A stretch of DNA of 39,786 nt from a virus, in the IMG/VR virus record IMGVR_UViG_3300020125_000105, positions 1 through 39,786 of that record; one strand, given 5' to 3'. Below, piece by piece: positions 6,438-12,609 of this stretch (position 1 is the stretch's first letter; each line of letters starts with the position of its first letter). A program made the translations under genes and the position numbers. The notes under the pieces were generated by a model, which was not told the DNA's origin, made no database searches, and saw only the letters and a list, made by a program, of their open reading frames with translations.

Positions 6438-6755
6438 CTAGTTTCTCCTTGCCATGAGCGCGTCGCGAACCGGCTTGATCACGTCGCGCCATGCCGGGCT
6501 TTGCTCGATCTGCACGAGTTCCTCGGCCGTCGCCTGCCGCAGCGTGAACCCGACCGCGGTGCCGACCTTCGGTTCGAGGATCGAGATCTTGATGCATGCC
6601 TCACAAATGAGCGGCGCGGCGCCGGCGCCCGTGATATCGCCGTTCGCTGCGAGCACCTCGAACTGAAACCCGCAATGCGGGCAGTTCACGACGCCCCCGA
6701 TAACTGCACGGAAGAGTGCGAGCACGCCCTCATAGTTCAGCCTGAGCACGGTCAT
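6438..6755 (-). CDS. Zinc-ribbon protein, 105 aa
   Basis: The start is ATG 6755, 26 nt inside the preceding gene. After an N-terminal helix (MTVLRLNYEGVLALFRAVIG) two Cys pairs, VNCPHCGFQ and ICEACIK, are spaced about 25 residues apart, forming a likely zinc ribbon. The C-terminal part (GFTLRQATAEELVQIEQ, WRDVIKPVRDALMARRN) is helical. It may bind nucleic acid or a host protein. It sits just upstream of the terminase genes. Confidence 0.7.
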   Translation of the reverse strand: MTVLRLNYEGVLALFRAVIGGVVNCPHCGFQFEVLAANGDITGAGAAPLICEACIKISILEPKVGTAVGFTLRQATAEELVQIEQSPAWRDVIKPVRDALMARRN

Positions 6756-7131
6756 TGATCGGCGCCCCTGTCGCTTGAAGGAACAGATCGGCCTTGCTCT
6801 CGAAATAGAGGAAGATCGTCCCCTTCGAGACTCCGGCGCGCTTCGCGATCTGCGCGAGCGTCGCCTTCGCTCCATGAGTTGCGAACTCGATCCGCGCCGC
6901 AGAGATCAGTTCGCCCGGGCGCTCATCCTTGCGCCGTCTCCACTTCGGTTCGCCCATCTTGCGCCCTCCAAACACGAGGCGATCGACCTCGCGCCAATAC
7001 GCTTCGTTAGCAAGCCGCTCGATCATCTTCGCGAACTCGTCGAGCGTCATGCGAGCCTCGATCACCCGCGTCTGCTCGGCGCTGAGTTCGATCCGAATCG
7101 TGCGATCGTACTCCCACACCTCGGCCTTCAT
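6730..7131 (-). CDS. TetR-type HTH protein without ligand domain, 133 aa
   Basis: The C-terminal half is a clear TetR/AcrR DNA-binding domain: ERPGELISAARIEFATHGA, ATLAQIAKRAGVSKGTIF and LYFESKADLF (residues 70-118). The usual large ligand-binding domain is missing; the chain ends about 15 residues later. The N-terminal 58 residues are a separate charged region. An in-frame internal ATG at 6957, preceded by GGAGGG at 6-nt spacing, could make a 75-aa HTH-only form. ATG 7131 overlaps the upstream stop (ATGA). A DNA-binding regulator of late or terminase-region genes is the simplest inference. Confidence 0.75.
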   Translation of the reverse strand: MKAEVWEYDRTIRIELSAEQTRVIEARMTLDEFAKMIERLANEAYWREVDRLVFGGRKMGEPKWRRRKDERPGELISAARIEFATHGAKATLAQIAKRAGVSKGTIFLYFESKADLFLQATGAPINDRAQAEL

Positions 7132-7295
7132 CGGACGAGCCTCCGAACGAAGTCGAACGCGATCCGCGCCTTGAGCAGCCGGCAGGTGTCAGCGTGCCAC
7201 GATTTCCCGCCGCAGGTGCAATGCGCTGTGCGCAGACAGTCGGCGACCTCGACGAGCCAGTGCAGCGCGCGGATCTGATGCTCTCGGCTTCTCAC
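7128..7295 (-). CDS. Cys/His-rich small protein, 55 aa
   Basis: GTG 7295 overlaps the upstream stop (GTGA), and the stop overlaps the next start (ATGA). The peptide contains VADCLRTAHCTCGGKSWHAD then TCRLLK: Cys, Cys-x-Cys, His, Cys in a compact block that could hold one zinc. The C terminus is helical (ARIAFDFVRRLVR). Unknown family; one of several small putative zinc proteins in this genome. Confidence 0.65.
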   Translation of the reverse strand: MRSREHQIRALHWLVEVADCLRTAHCTCGGKSWHADTCRLLKARIAFDFVRRLVR

Positions 7296-7588
7296 GTTTC
7301 CGCCAGCGCGATCGCCGCGAGGATGAGCGGCTCGGTGCAGCAGGATTCGCAGATCGTCACCGTCACGGGATCCATGACCGGCGTCGCGAGATCCTCGTCG
7401 GCGCTCATCACCTGAGCGAGCACCGCGGATCCGAGCATCATCGCGAGCCCCTGCCGGCGCTCGATCGCCTGCCGATTGATCCCGTATCGCTCGATGCGCA
7501 CGCGCCAAAACAGCGGCAGCCCCGAGGCTCCGATCTTCTTGTGGCAGCGCGCGCACTCCGCGGCCTCGCGCAGTTCCTTCTCTTTCAT
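7292..7588 (-). CDS. Zinc-ribbon-like protein, 98 aa
   Basis: ATG 7588 overlaps the stop of the upstream gene (ATGA). A Cys pair near the N terminus (ECARCHKKIG) and another near the C terminus (ICESCCTEP) flank a region with LFWRVRIERYGINRQAIERR and a hydrophobic helix. This is the usual layout of a small treble-clef or rubredoxin-like knuckle with an insertion. Function unknown. Confidence 0.7.
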   Translation of the reverse strand: MKEKELREAAECARCHKKIGASGLPLFWRVRIERYGINRQAIERRQGLAMMLGSAVLAQVMSADEDLATPVMDPVTVTICESCCTEPLILAAIALAET

Positions 7589-8088
7589 GTCAGCCCCCCC
7601 TCGATCCGGCCCGCTCTCACGGGAAGCGTGCTGATACAGTAGAGCATGCTCGCTGGAACGAAGTACGCCGGCGGTTGATTCTTCACCGGCGCATCGAGCC
7701 ATTCCTGACGCTTCGCATGCGCTGCCAGCATCCAGCCCTGAACCGTGAACACGGGCGCTGCTCCCGTGACACAGACCAACACCTCGCCGTCCTTCTCGTC
7801 CGGCCGACACTTGAGGCGGCCGTCGCGGCTCCATCGAACCTCATAGTCCTCCACGTCGGATTTATTGCGGAAGGTGTTCACGCCAGCGCACCAGTTCAGT
7901 CCGAGCGCCTTCGCGAATGCCTTCTCTGCCAGCGCGCCGACGACGTGCTTGCCCCATGCGAACGGTTCGCCGCCGTACTCATAGCGGTTGCGCCTTCCAG
8001 AGTTCCGCGCCTCAAGCTCGCGGCGCAGCCCGATCGTCGCTGCGAACATGATCTCTGCATCGGTGAGCGTGACGGTCCGTAGCTCCAT
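7585..8088 (-). CDS. Putative PD-(D/E)XK nuclease-like phage protein, 167 aa
   Basis: I prefer ATG 8088, which overlaps the upstream stop as TGATG; ATG 8100 is an alternative. The order GALAEKAFAKALGL, then DVEDYEVRW, then KCRPDEKDGEVLVCVTG, then VQGWMLAAHAK matches a widespread phage family predicted to have a restriction-endonuclease-like fold, in which Glu, Asp and the YEVR strand form the core. A role in processing phage or host DNA is likely but not proven by sequence. The C terminus (PPAYFVPASMLYCI) is also typical of that family. Confidence 0.65.
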   Translation of the reverse strand: MELRTVTLTDAEIMFAATIGLRRELEARNSGRRNRYEYGGEPFAWGKHVVGALAEKAFAKALGLNWCAGVNTFRNKSDVEDYEVRWSRDGRLKCRPDEKDGEVLVCVTGAAPVFTVQGWMLAAHAKRQEWLDAPVKNQPPAYFVPASMLYCISTLPVRAGRIEGGLT

Positions 8089-8324
8089 CACCAATGCCAC
8101 CCCGGCCAGTAGTAGCTATGCGCACCGATCTGCGGCGCCACGCCGTCGATGCGATCCTGCTCGCGCTGCGGCAGCAGCCGCTCCGTGAACCCGATCGCGC
8201 GCCGCATCGGCGTCACGTCTTTCGCGTGCAGCGTCGCGCGGATTGCTTCGCCCGCTTCGTAGCCTTCGAGCATCGAGTCGCGCGGCGGGTTCCCCTCGCG
8301 CATGAGTTCGAGCGCCTCATCCAT
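8088..8324 (-). CDS. Hypothetical protein, 78 aa
   Basis: The protein starts MDEALELMREGNPPRDSMLE and is helical for its first 50 residues, then ends in an aromatic tail (GAHSYYWPGWHW). It overlaps the upstream gene by 8 nt and the downstream gene by TGATG. I see no strong ribosome binding site, so expression is probably by coupling. No family recognised. Confidence 0.55.
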   Translation of the reverse strand: MDEALELMREGNPPRDSMLEGYEAGEAIRATLHAKDVTPMRRAIGFTERLLPQREQDRIDGVAPQIGAHSYYWPGWHW

Positions 8325-8538
8325 GATCCGTCGCCACGAGCCCGATATCGACTCTCATGCTGCCCACGTATTCGCCGACATTGCCGCTCCAACTCACGAG
8401 ACGGACCTGCTTCCCGTTGAGCATGTCGAATAGTCGCTTGTCATGTATCTCGATGACTCCGTTGTTCACGATGACGAGGCACGCTCGCTGATAGCTCTCG
8501 GCCATCGGCGGGCTCGGCTTCCTCCTTCTCTTCATCAC
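8317..8538 (-). CDS. Hypothetical protein, 73 aa
   Basis: The start is GTG 8538 or ATG 8535 (GTGATG, overlapping the upstream TGA). After a basic N terminus (MKRRRKPSPPM) the chain is beta-rich: ACLVIVNNGVIEIHDKRLF, QVRLVSWSGNVGEYVGSMR, VDIGLVATDHG. This looks like a small beta-barrel or OB-like fold. No family recognised. Confidence 0.6.
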   Translation of the reverse strand: MMKRRRKPSPPMAESYQRACLVIVNNGVIEIHDKRLFDMLNGKQVRLVSWSGNVGEYVGSMRVDIGLVATDHG

Positions 8539-9236
8539 AGCCCTCCCATGAAGTCAGCGCAGATCAGTTCGAGCGCGCGGCCGTCCGAGATCTGATCATC
8601 CTGCTCGCGTTCATGCACGATCGCGATCGCGCGCTTCACGACCGCGAACTGCTCCGCGGTGAGCCCTATCGTCTTGCGCTCCGGCGACCCGCCATCGCTC
8701 GATTCGGAGCCGGAGAGCTTCGGCAACAGCCCGCTCAGTTCGCTCGGGCTCCATCCGATGCCGGCGAGCGAGAGCCCGGCGAGCCGCATTGCGTCGAGGT
8801 TCTTGCCCAACTGCTCGCTGTTCCAGCGCGCAAGCTCCGCAGTGCGGTTGTCTGCGAGCCCGAACGCGATCGCATCGGCCTTGGACCCCTGCCAGATGAG
8901 TGCCGCTAGGTGGTCCCATCCCATACCGATCGCTGCCTTGAGCATGCCGTTCCCCGCGATCACGGTGCCGTCCGGCATGGCGACGACCGGCCGCTGCTGG
9001 CCGTGCCTCGTCATGCTGTCGCGAATCGCCTCGATGTTGCGGTCCCCGTGCTCGCGCGCGTTGTCCGGATCAGGTTTCAGCCACGCGATCGGCCGCGCAA
9101 GCTCCGCGAGCCCGGCGTTCATGCATGCGGTGCCAACCTTCATTTTTTCTCTGGCAGTGCTCCCCTCTCGCGCTCGCCGTTTACCCTCGATGATGGCCCG
9201 GCTAGTACCTTTCGATCTCAATCGTGTGCCCTTCAT
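8535..9236 (-). CDS. ParB/sulfiredoxin-fold protein, 233 aa
   Basis: The central region carries the ParB N-terminal-like signature: WLKPDPDNAREHGDRNIEAI, DSMTRHGQQRPVVAMPDGT, VIAGNGMLKAAIGMGWD, then FGLADNRTAEL (about residues 50-140). Phage proteins of this type are often fused or adjacent to DNA methyltransferases or act as nucleases; here there is no methyltransferase domain, but an orphan C5 methyltransferase lies 1.4 kb upstream. The first 30 residues are basic; a later Met (residue 32) could be the true start. The C-terminal region is helical. ATGA overlap with the upstream gene. Confidence 0.75.
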   Translation of the reverse strand: MKGTRLRSKGTSRAIIEGKRRAREGSTAREKMKVGTACMNAGLAELARPIAWLKPDPDNAREHGDRNIEAIRDSMTRHGQQRPVVAMPDGTVIAGNGMLKAAIGMGWDHLAALIWQGSKADAIAFGLADNRTAELARWNSEQLGKNLDAMRLAGLSLAGIGWSPSELSGLLPKLSGSESSDGGSPERKTIGLTAEQFAVVKRAIAIVHEREQDDQISDGRALELICADFMGGL

Positions 9237-9436
9237 GCGAACAGACCTAGCTGTTCGAGCCCGGGCTCACGATGCTTGCGCCTTGGTCGCATGCCAGCAT
9301 GCACTCGACATAGTTGCACCTTCGCCTCCTTGAGAGCGTGAGCATGGTAGCGACAGCGGTGCTCGGGTGTGCCGTCGCGAACGCGGCGCTTCACCCATGC
9401 GATGCACCGGGCTTCATCAGGCACGGGCTTGCGCAT
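9233..9436 (-). CDS. Small basic Cys/His protein, 67 aa
   Basis: ATG 9436 starts inside the end of the CsrA-like gene (20-nt overlap), with GGAGG about 12 nt upstream. The peptide has EARCIAWVKRRVRDGTPEHR, CRYHAHAL and VQLCRVHAGMRPRR: three Cys and three His in basic surroundings, consistent with a nucleic-acid-binding zinc peptide. Its end overlaps the ParB-like gene (ATGA). No family recognised. Confidence 0.6.
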   Translation of the reverse strand: MRKPVPDEARCIAWVKRRVRDGTPEHRCRYHAHALKEAKVQLCRVHAGMRPRRKHREPGLEQLGLFA

Positions 9437-9836
9437 CTGCCGGCGGCCTCCGGTTCTCGCGCCTCTCTTGTTGCCCGAGATGCCATGACAGCGAATAGTC
9501 GTCTCGCGTCACGGCCTCGGTGTTGGGCAGATCGAAGCCGAACCGTGCTTGTCCTCTACCTATGTCAGTGCAGAGGATTGTCCCCATGAGCCCGAGCCTG
9601 ATCTCCCCATCGAGGCGCACGCTGAGCGGGTAGATGAGTGTCCTGTCCGTGCCCGGCGTCATGCTCTGCTGCCGAGCAGCATGCATCTCGAACGGGAGCA
9701 CGCTCGCGAACATATCGGGTGGCACCTCCACGCTCACGGTGACGAACCGATCAGTAGGATCGATCGCGATCACCGTGAGCTTGCCGAGTCGCCCGAAGTA
9801 GATCGATCGCCCCGGCGTGCGCGAGAGCACGAGCAT
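9417..9836 (-). CDS. Tandem CsrA-like RNA-binding protein, 139 aa
   Basis: Residues 1-52 begin MLVLSRTPGRSIYFG and continue LTVIAIDPTDRFVTVSVEVP, closely following the CsrA pattern (ML-L-R--G--i-iG...tV....vtv.v.aP). Residues about 74-118 repeat it: RLDGEIRLGLMGTILCTD, RGQARFGFDLP, then VTRDDYSLSW, where R111 aligns with CsrA R44. CsrA (61 aa) is a domain-swapped dimer in which strand beta1 of one chain and R44 of the other form each RNA site. Here L4/R6 lie in half one and the R44 equivalent in half two, so one chain could form one site. A post-transcriptional regulator of phage or host mRNAs is inferred. TAATG overlap with the upstream gene. Confidence 0.7.
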   Translation of the reverse strand: MLVLSRTPGRSIYFGRLGKLTVIAIDPTDRFVTVSVEVPPDMFASVLPFEMHAARQQSMTPGTDRTLIYPLSVRLDGEIRLGLMGTILCTDIGRGQARFGFDLPNTEAVTRDDYSLSWHLGQQERRENRRPPADAQARA

Positions 9837-10045
9837 TAGAGATCTCCCTCGATGATCGGATGCCTGCGCACGTTGGCGCGGGCTTCGGCCGCATCCGCGC
9901 GATCGTTCGCATCGTCGAGAGCGCAGCAGATCGTGCGCATGGCCTCCGGGAACGTCGTGCCGCGCTCATCGCCCGGTTTGAACAGCCCGAACAGCGTCTC
10001 GACCTTCACGCGGGCGACTGCGATCTCCAGCATTGTCGGCTTCAT
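9836..10045 (-). CDS. Hypothetical protein, 69 aa
   Basis: ATG 10045 overlaps the preceding tiny ORF (ATGA) and has GGAGG at usable distance. The chain is helical (MLEIAVARVKVETLFGLFKP then EAMRTICCALDDANDRADAA), ending VRRHPIIEGDL. Its stop overlaps the CsrA-like start, so the two are translated together. Function unknown. Confidence 0.65.
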   Translation of the reverse strand: MKPTMLEIAVARVKVETLFGLFKPGDERGTTFPEAMRTICCALDDANDRADAAEARANVRRHPIIEGDL

Positions 10046-10110
10046 TGCGAATCCTCCATCTTTTCTCCCATCACCCGCGCCACGAGGGGCTGCTTCGCTC
10101 GCTCGGTCAT
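10042..10110 (-). CDS. Tiny ORF, 22 aa, coupled on both sides
   Basis: ATG 10110 overlaps the previous stop (ATGA) and its own stop overlaps ATG 10045 (ATGA). The peptide is MTERAKQPLVARVMGEKMED-SQ. It is too short to assign, but the two exact coupling junctions argue for translation. It may serve mainly to pass ribosomes to the next genes. Confidence 0.4.
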   Translation of the reverse strand: MTERAKQPLVARVMGEKMEDSQ

Positions 10111-10205
10111 CGGGTGGCCTCCCAGCAGGCGCGTAGGGCGTCGGTGTCCCAATAGCCGAGACGCCAGCGCCACACGAAGAACATCCACGTTCCCCAGAGT
10201 TTCAT
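10107..10205 (-). CDS. Tiny Trp-rich ORF, 32 aa
   Basis: ATG 10205 is preceded by AAGGAGGGG at ideal spacing, one of the best ribosome binding sites in the region, and overlaps the upstream frame's stop (TGATG). The peptide (MKLWGTWMFFVWRWRLGYWD...) has six tryptophans and a hydrophobic N-terminal half that may sit in the membrane surface. It ends in an ATGA overlap with the next tiny ORF. No family recognised. Confidence 0.55.
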   Translation of the reverse strand: MKLWGTWMFFVWRWRLGYWDTDALRACWEATR

Positions 10206-10426
10206 CACCCCTCCTTGTCGAACGCATCGACGGCGGCGCGGGCGGCTTCGATGCGCTGCCTAGATACCACTAACTCAGCGTGCCATTCCTGATGCGACCG
10301 CGCTGGCTCCGCGTCGTACCATCCCCGCCACGCTCGGACCTCCGCCCGGAGCAGGTCGCGCTCGGCGCGGAGACGCTCGACCTCTTGGATGAGCCGCGCT
10401 TCGTTGGCGACGATTAGCCCGGCTCG
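10205..10426 (-). pseudogene. Start-less coiled-coil frame behind an in-frame amber codon
   Basis: 73 codons read ARLIQEVERLRAERDLLRAE, VRAWRGWYDAEP, QEWHAELVVSRQRIEAARAA, then VDAFDKEG: a convincing charged coiled-coil. There is no ATG, GTG or TTG in its first 50 codons. It follows in the same frame immediately after the TAG that ends gene 10427-10654, so it is either the separated C-terminal half of a 149-codon gene, reached by amber readthrough or in a suppressor host, or a decayed remnant. Its end carries the ribosome binding site of the next ORF. Confidence 0.5.
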
Positions 10427-10654
10427 CTACGGCAGGTCGCTCCAGTCGTGCAGGTGGAGAGGCTCGGGCTCGCCCTTGAGTGCATTCGCGGTTCTCGTGA
10501 GCAAGCCAGCCATGCGGTTTCGCAGCACGGCGCGGGTCCAGCACCACGTCGGGCGGTCGAACCATCGCATCGTGACGAAGCCCTTGATCCGCACCCATGG
10601 GCTCGACAGGTCGCCTACCCACCACCGCCATAGTCGTCGCAGCACGCGGCTCAC
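10427..10654 (-). CDS. Basic Trp-rich protein, 75 aa, ends at amber
   Basis: GTG 10654 overlaps the methyltransferase stop (GTGA) and follows GGGAGGTGG. The peptide begins (M)SRVLRRLWRWWVGDLSSPW and continues VRIKGFVTMRWFDRPTWCWT; the N terminus is strongly basic and aromatic, suggesting membrane or nucleic-acid contact. The stop is TAG and the same frame then continues for 73 codons of coiled-coil sequence. No family recognised. Confidence 0.6.
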   Translation of the reverse strand: MSRVLRRLWRWWVGDLSSPWVRIKGFVTMRWFDRPTWCWTRAVLRNRMAGLLTRTANALKGEPEPLHLHDWSDLP

Positions 10655-11301
10655 TTCCCACCTCCCGGCCCGGCTGCGGCCAACTCGTGCTCGCAGGCGA
10701 TGCAAATCGACAAGGCGAGGGCTTCGGGAATCACGGCTCGAGCCGCGGCTCCGGACAATCCTTGAGTTCCGGTCTTGGCTCCACGCGGCGCTGCTTCGTG
10801 GCATGGCCGCCCGTTCTTGCACATCGGCCGCGGTCGCCATGAGTCGGGGAATCCGCCCCAGAGGTCGGTCGGCTTCATGCGCGTATCGCCGTAGGCGCAG
10901 AACGTCACGGTGATCCGCTCGAAATTGTCGAGCACGCCGAGCTTTCGCAAGACGCCGCGCGGATTCTCGATCACCCACCACCGCGGCTTGATGTCGCTGA
11001 TGAGATCGAGCGTGCGCTCGACGAGGCCGATGCTCAATCGTGCGTGCTCCGTCTTGGGCACATACATTCGACGGCCGCCCGTCCAGTGATGGCCGATGCT
11101 CGCCACAGAGAATGCCTCACACGGCGGCGAGGCGAGCACGAGGTCGAACGACCCGAGTGCTGTGGCGTCCAGCGTCATCACGTCGGCGCAGATATCGGGC
11201 TTGAACTTCGGCTCCATGTCCACGCCGACTACTTCGTGGCCGCGCTCGCGGAGTGGCTTGCTCCAGCCCCCGAGGCCGCAAAAGAGATCGAGCACCCTCA
11301 C
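10651..11301 (-). CDS. Orphan C5-cytosine DNA methyltransferase, 216 aa
   Basis: Motif I (LDLFCGLGG, residues 4-12) binds AdoMet; motif IV is LASPPCEAFS with catalytic Cys61; motif VI is VIENPRG (Glu112). The C terminus (RAVIPEALALSICIA) resembles the motif IX/X helix. At 216 aa it is shorter than M.HhaI (327), with a compact target-recognition region containing CKNGRPCHEA. No restriction enzyme is adjacent, so protection of phage DNA from host restriction is the likely role. The start is GTG 11301 (GTGA overlap), with AAGGAG upstream lying inside a 22-nt repeat. Confidence 0.88.
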   Translation of the reverse strand: MRVLDLFCGLGGWSKPLRERGHEVVGVDMEPKFKPDICADVMTLDATALGSFDLVLASPPCEAFSVASIGHHWTGGRRMYVPKTEHARLSIGLVERTLDLISDIKPRWWVIENPRGVLRKLGVLDNFERITVTFCAYGDTRMKPTDLWGGFPDSWRPRPMCKNGRPCHEAAPRGAKTGTQGLSGAAARAVIPEALALSICIACEHELAAAGPGGGK

Positions 11302-11447
11302 GCCCCCGGCTCCTTCTCGGCGGGCGCGAGCCTCTCGTCACGGGCGCTGCCCTCGGCGCATTCGACGCGGCCGCAGGTGAGGTGTCCGTCGAGGGCGAAG
11401 TCGCCGCACGCAACGCAGCGCGGCCAGTCAGTGGGATAGATGCTCAT
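11298..11447 (-). CDS. Zinc-finger-like peptide, 49 aa
   Basis: ATG 11447 overlaps the upstream stop (ATGA) and is preceded by AAGGAG. The peptide has PRCVACGDFALDGHLTCGRV then ECAEG: CxxC...CxxxxC spaced like a compact zinc ribbon. The C-terminal LAPAEKEPGA repeats the end of the upstream protein (LAPAEKETPK) because of a 22-nt DNA repeat. Unknown function. Confidence 0.65.
   Translation of the reverse strand: MSIYPTDWPRCVACGDFALDGHLTCGRVECAEGSARDERLAPAEKEPGA
11310..11331. repeat. 22-nt direct repeat, copy 1 (contains an RBS)
   Basis: These 22 nt are identical to 11456-11477. On the minus strand both encode LAPAEKE near the end of a gene and both include GAGAAGGAG, which serves as the ribosome binding site for the next gene. 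Duplication of a gene end plus RBS is the simplest explanation. Confidence 0.7.
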
Positions 11448-11788
11448 TTCGGCGTCTCCTTCTCGGCGGGCGCGAGCGAGCGGATGGCGGTCTTCAGCGC
11501 CATGACGCGCTCTGGTTGCGAGCAAGTGTCGCAGCACGACTGCGCGCGACACATCCCCTTGCCATCGCAGCCTGTCGTCCATGCCCTCGCCGCTTCGACT
11601 AATGCCCGCGTGCGTTCCCGTTCCGCGACCTCGCCAGCGTGACGAGCGCGGGCGAGCATTTCAGACAGTTCAAGCTCGGGCGCGGCCTTCGCCCCGAAGA
11701 TGTCTCGGACGCGATATTCAACGACGAACTGGCGCGCTCTCGCTTGCTCTTGCGGCGTGGGCTCCGGCGCGGCGGGCGGCGCGCTCAT
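11444..11788 (-). CDS. Hypothetical protein with Cys motif, 114 aa
   Basis: ATG 11788 overlaps the helicase-loader stop (ATGA). A Pro/Ala-rich N terminus (MSAPPAAPEPTPQEQARARQ) precedes a helical region (EMLARARHAGEVAERERTRA, LVEAARAW) and a Cys cluster, TGCDGKGMCRAQSCCDTCSQ. The chain ends LAPAEKETPK. The Cys cluster may bind zinc. Located between the helicase loader and the methyltransferase. No family recognised. Confidence 0.65.
   Translation of the reverse strand: MSAPPAAPEPTPQEQARARQFVVEYRVRDIFGAKAAPELELSEMLARARHAGEVAERERTRALVEAARAWTTGCDGKGMCRAQSCCDTCSQPERVMALKTAIRSLAPAEKETPK
11456..11477. repeat. 22-nt direct repeat, copy 2 (contains an RBS)
   Basis: Exact partner of 11310-11331. Here it encodes the C-terminal LAPAEKE of the 114-aa protein and supplies the AAGGAG for the 49-aa zinc-finger-like gene. 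Confidence 0.7.
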
Positions 11789-12609
11789 CGGACGATCCTC
11801 AGATCCGGCCCGGCCGGAATCGCGATGAGCTTGTTCTCCCCGCACAGTCGGGAGAACAGCCTCGCCCCGTAGCGATCGAGCAGTTCACCGCGCGTGAGAT
11901 TCGTCGTGTACCACGTCGGCAGCATCGAGCCGTGGCGGCGATCGATCAGCAGATCGAGCATGCTCGTCACCCAATCCGCTTCGTACTCATCCGAGCGCAC
12001 GCGCTCGCCGCCGAGGTCGTCGAGCACGAGCGCCGGGATCACCGCGAGTTTCTTCATCGAGCCCTCGGCCTCGGCGTATCCACCCTGATCACGAGCCGCG
12101 ATCACGCGAAGCTCGGCGGCCATCTCCGGCCAGCGTCGCCATGCGAGCCAGTTCTCGGTCACCGTCTCCCGGCTCGGGTTCCTGATCCAGCGCGCGCGCA
12201 CCATGTTCCGGAACGCGCACACGAGCGCGAACGTCTTGCCGGTGCCGACGTTCCCGGTGAGCCCGAACCCCGACCCGGGGATCTCCCCGGCCACCATGCT
12301 CGCGTAGATATCGCCGGCCTCGTGCTTGATCACGCTCGCGACCGCGGCCGGAACGCGCAGCACCTCGGCGAACCGCTCGCGATAGCTCACGCCGGCGCGC
12401 TTGAGCCAGCGGCCGAGCCAATCGTTCAGGTTCGCCGCGAGCGCCTTCTCGTAGCTCTGCCGTTCCTCCTGCTCTCGTGCGCGCTCGACCGCGGCCGGGC
12501 CCTCGACGGCCCTGAACTTGCGCATGAACTCGCTCACCGGATCGCCGATCTCGACCGGCCCCGTGAAGGTTTCCCGTGCAACATTCGGATCAATCCCGTC
12601 ATTGCCCAT
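11785..12609 (-). CDS. DnaC-like AAA+ helicase loader, 274 aa
   Basis: This is an ATPase that loads the replicative helicase. Walker A (GLTGNVGTGKT) is at residues 116-126, Walker B (PALVLDDLGGE) at 192-202, and a sensor-like TNLTRGELLDRYGARLFSRL follows, all as in DnaC/phage loader proteins. The N-terminal 100 residues would contact the helicase or initiator. ATG 12609 overlaps the upstream replication gene by 11 nt; ATG 12636 is an alternative. No phage helicase or polymerase is visible, so host DnaB and polymerase are probably recruited. Confidence 0.85.
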   Translation of the reverse strand: MGNDGIDPNVARETFTGPVEIGDPVSEFMRKFRAVEGPAAVERAREQEERQSYEKALAANLNDWLGRWLKRAGVSYRERFAEVLRVPAAVASVIKHEAGDIYASMVAGEIPGSGFGLTGNVGTGKTFALVCAFRNMVRARWIRNPSRETVTENWLAWRRWPEMAAELRVIAARDQGGYAEAEGSMKKLAVIPALVLDDLGGERVRSDEYEADWVTSMLDLLIDRRHGSMLPTWYTTNLTRGELLDRYGARLFSRLCGENKLIAIPAGPDLRIVR

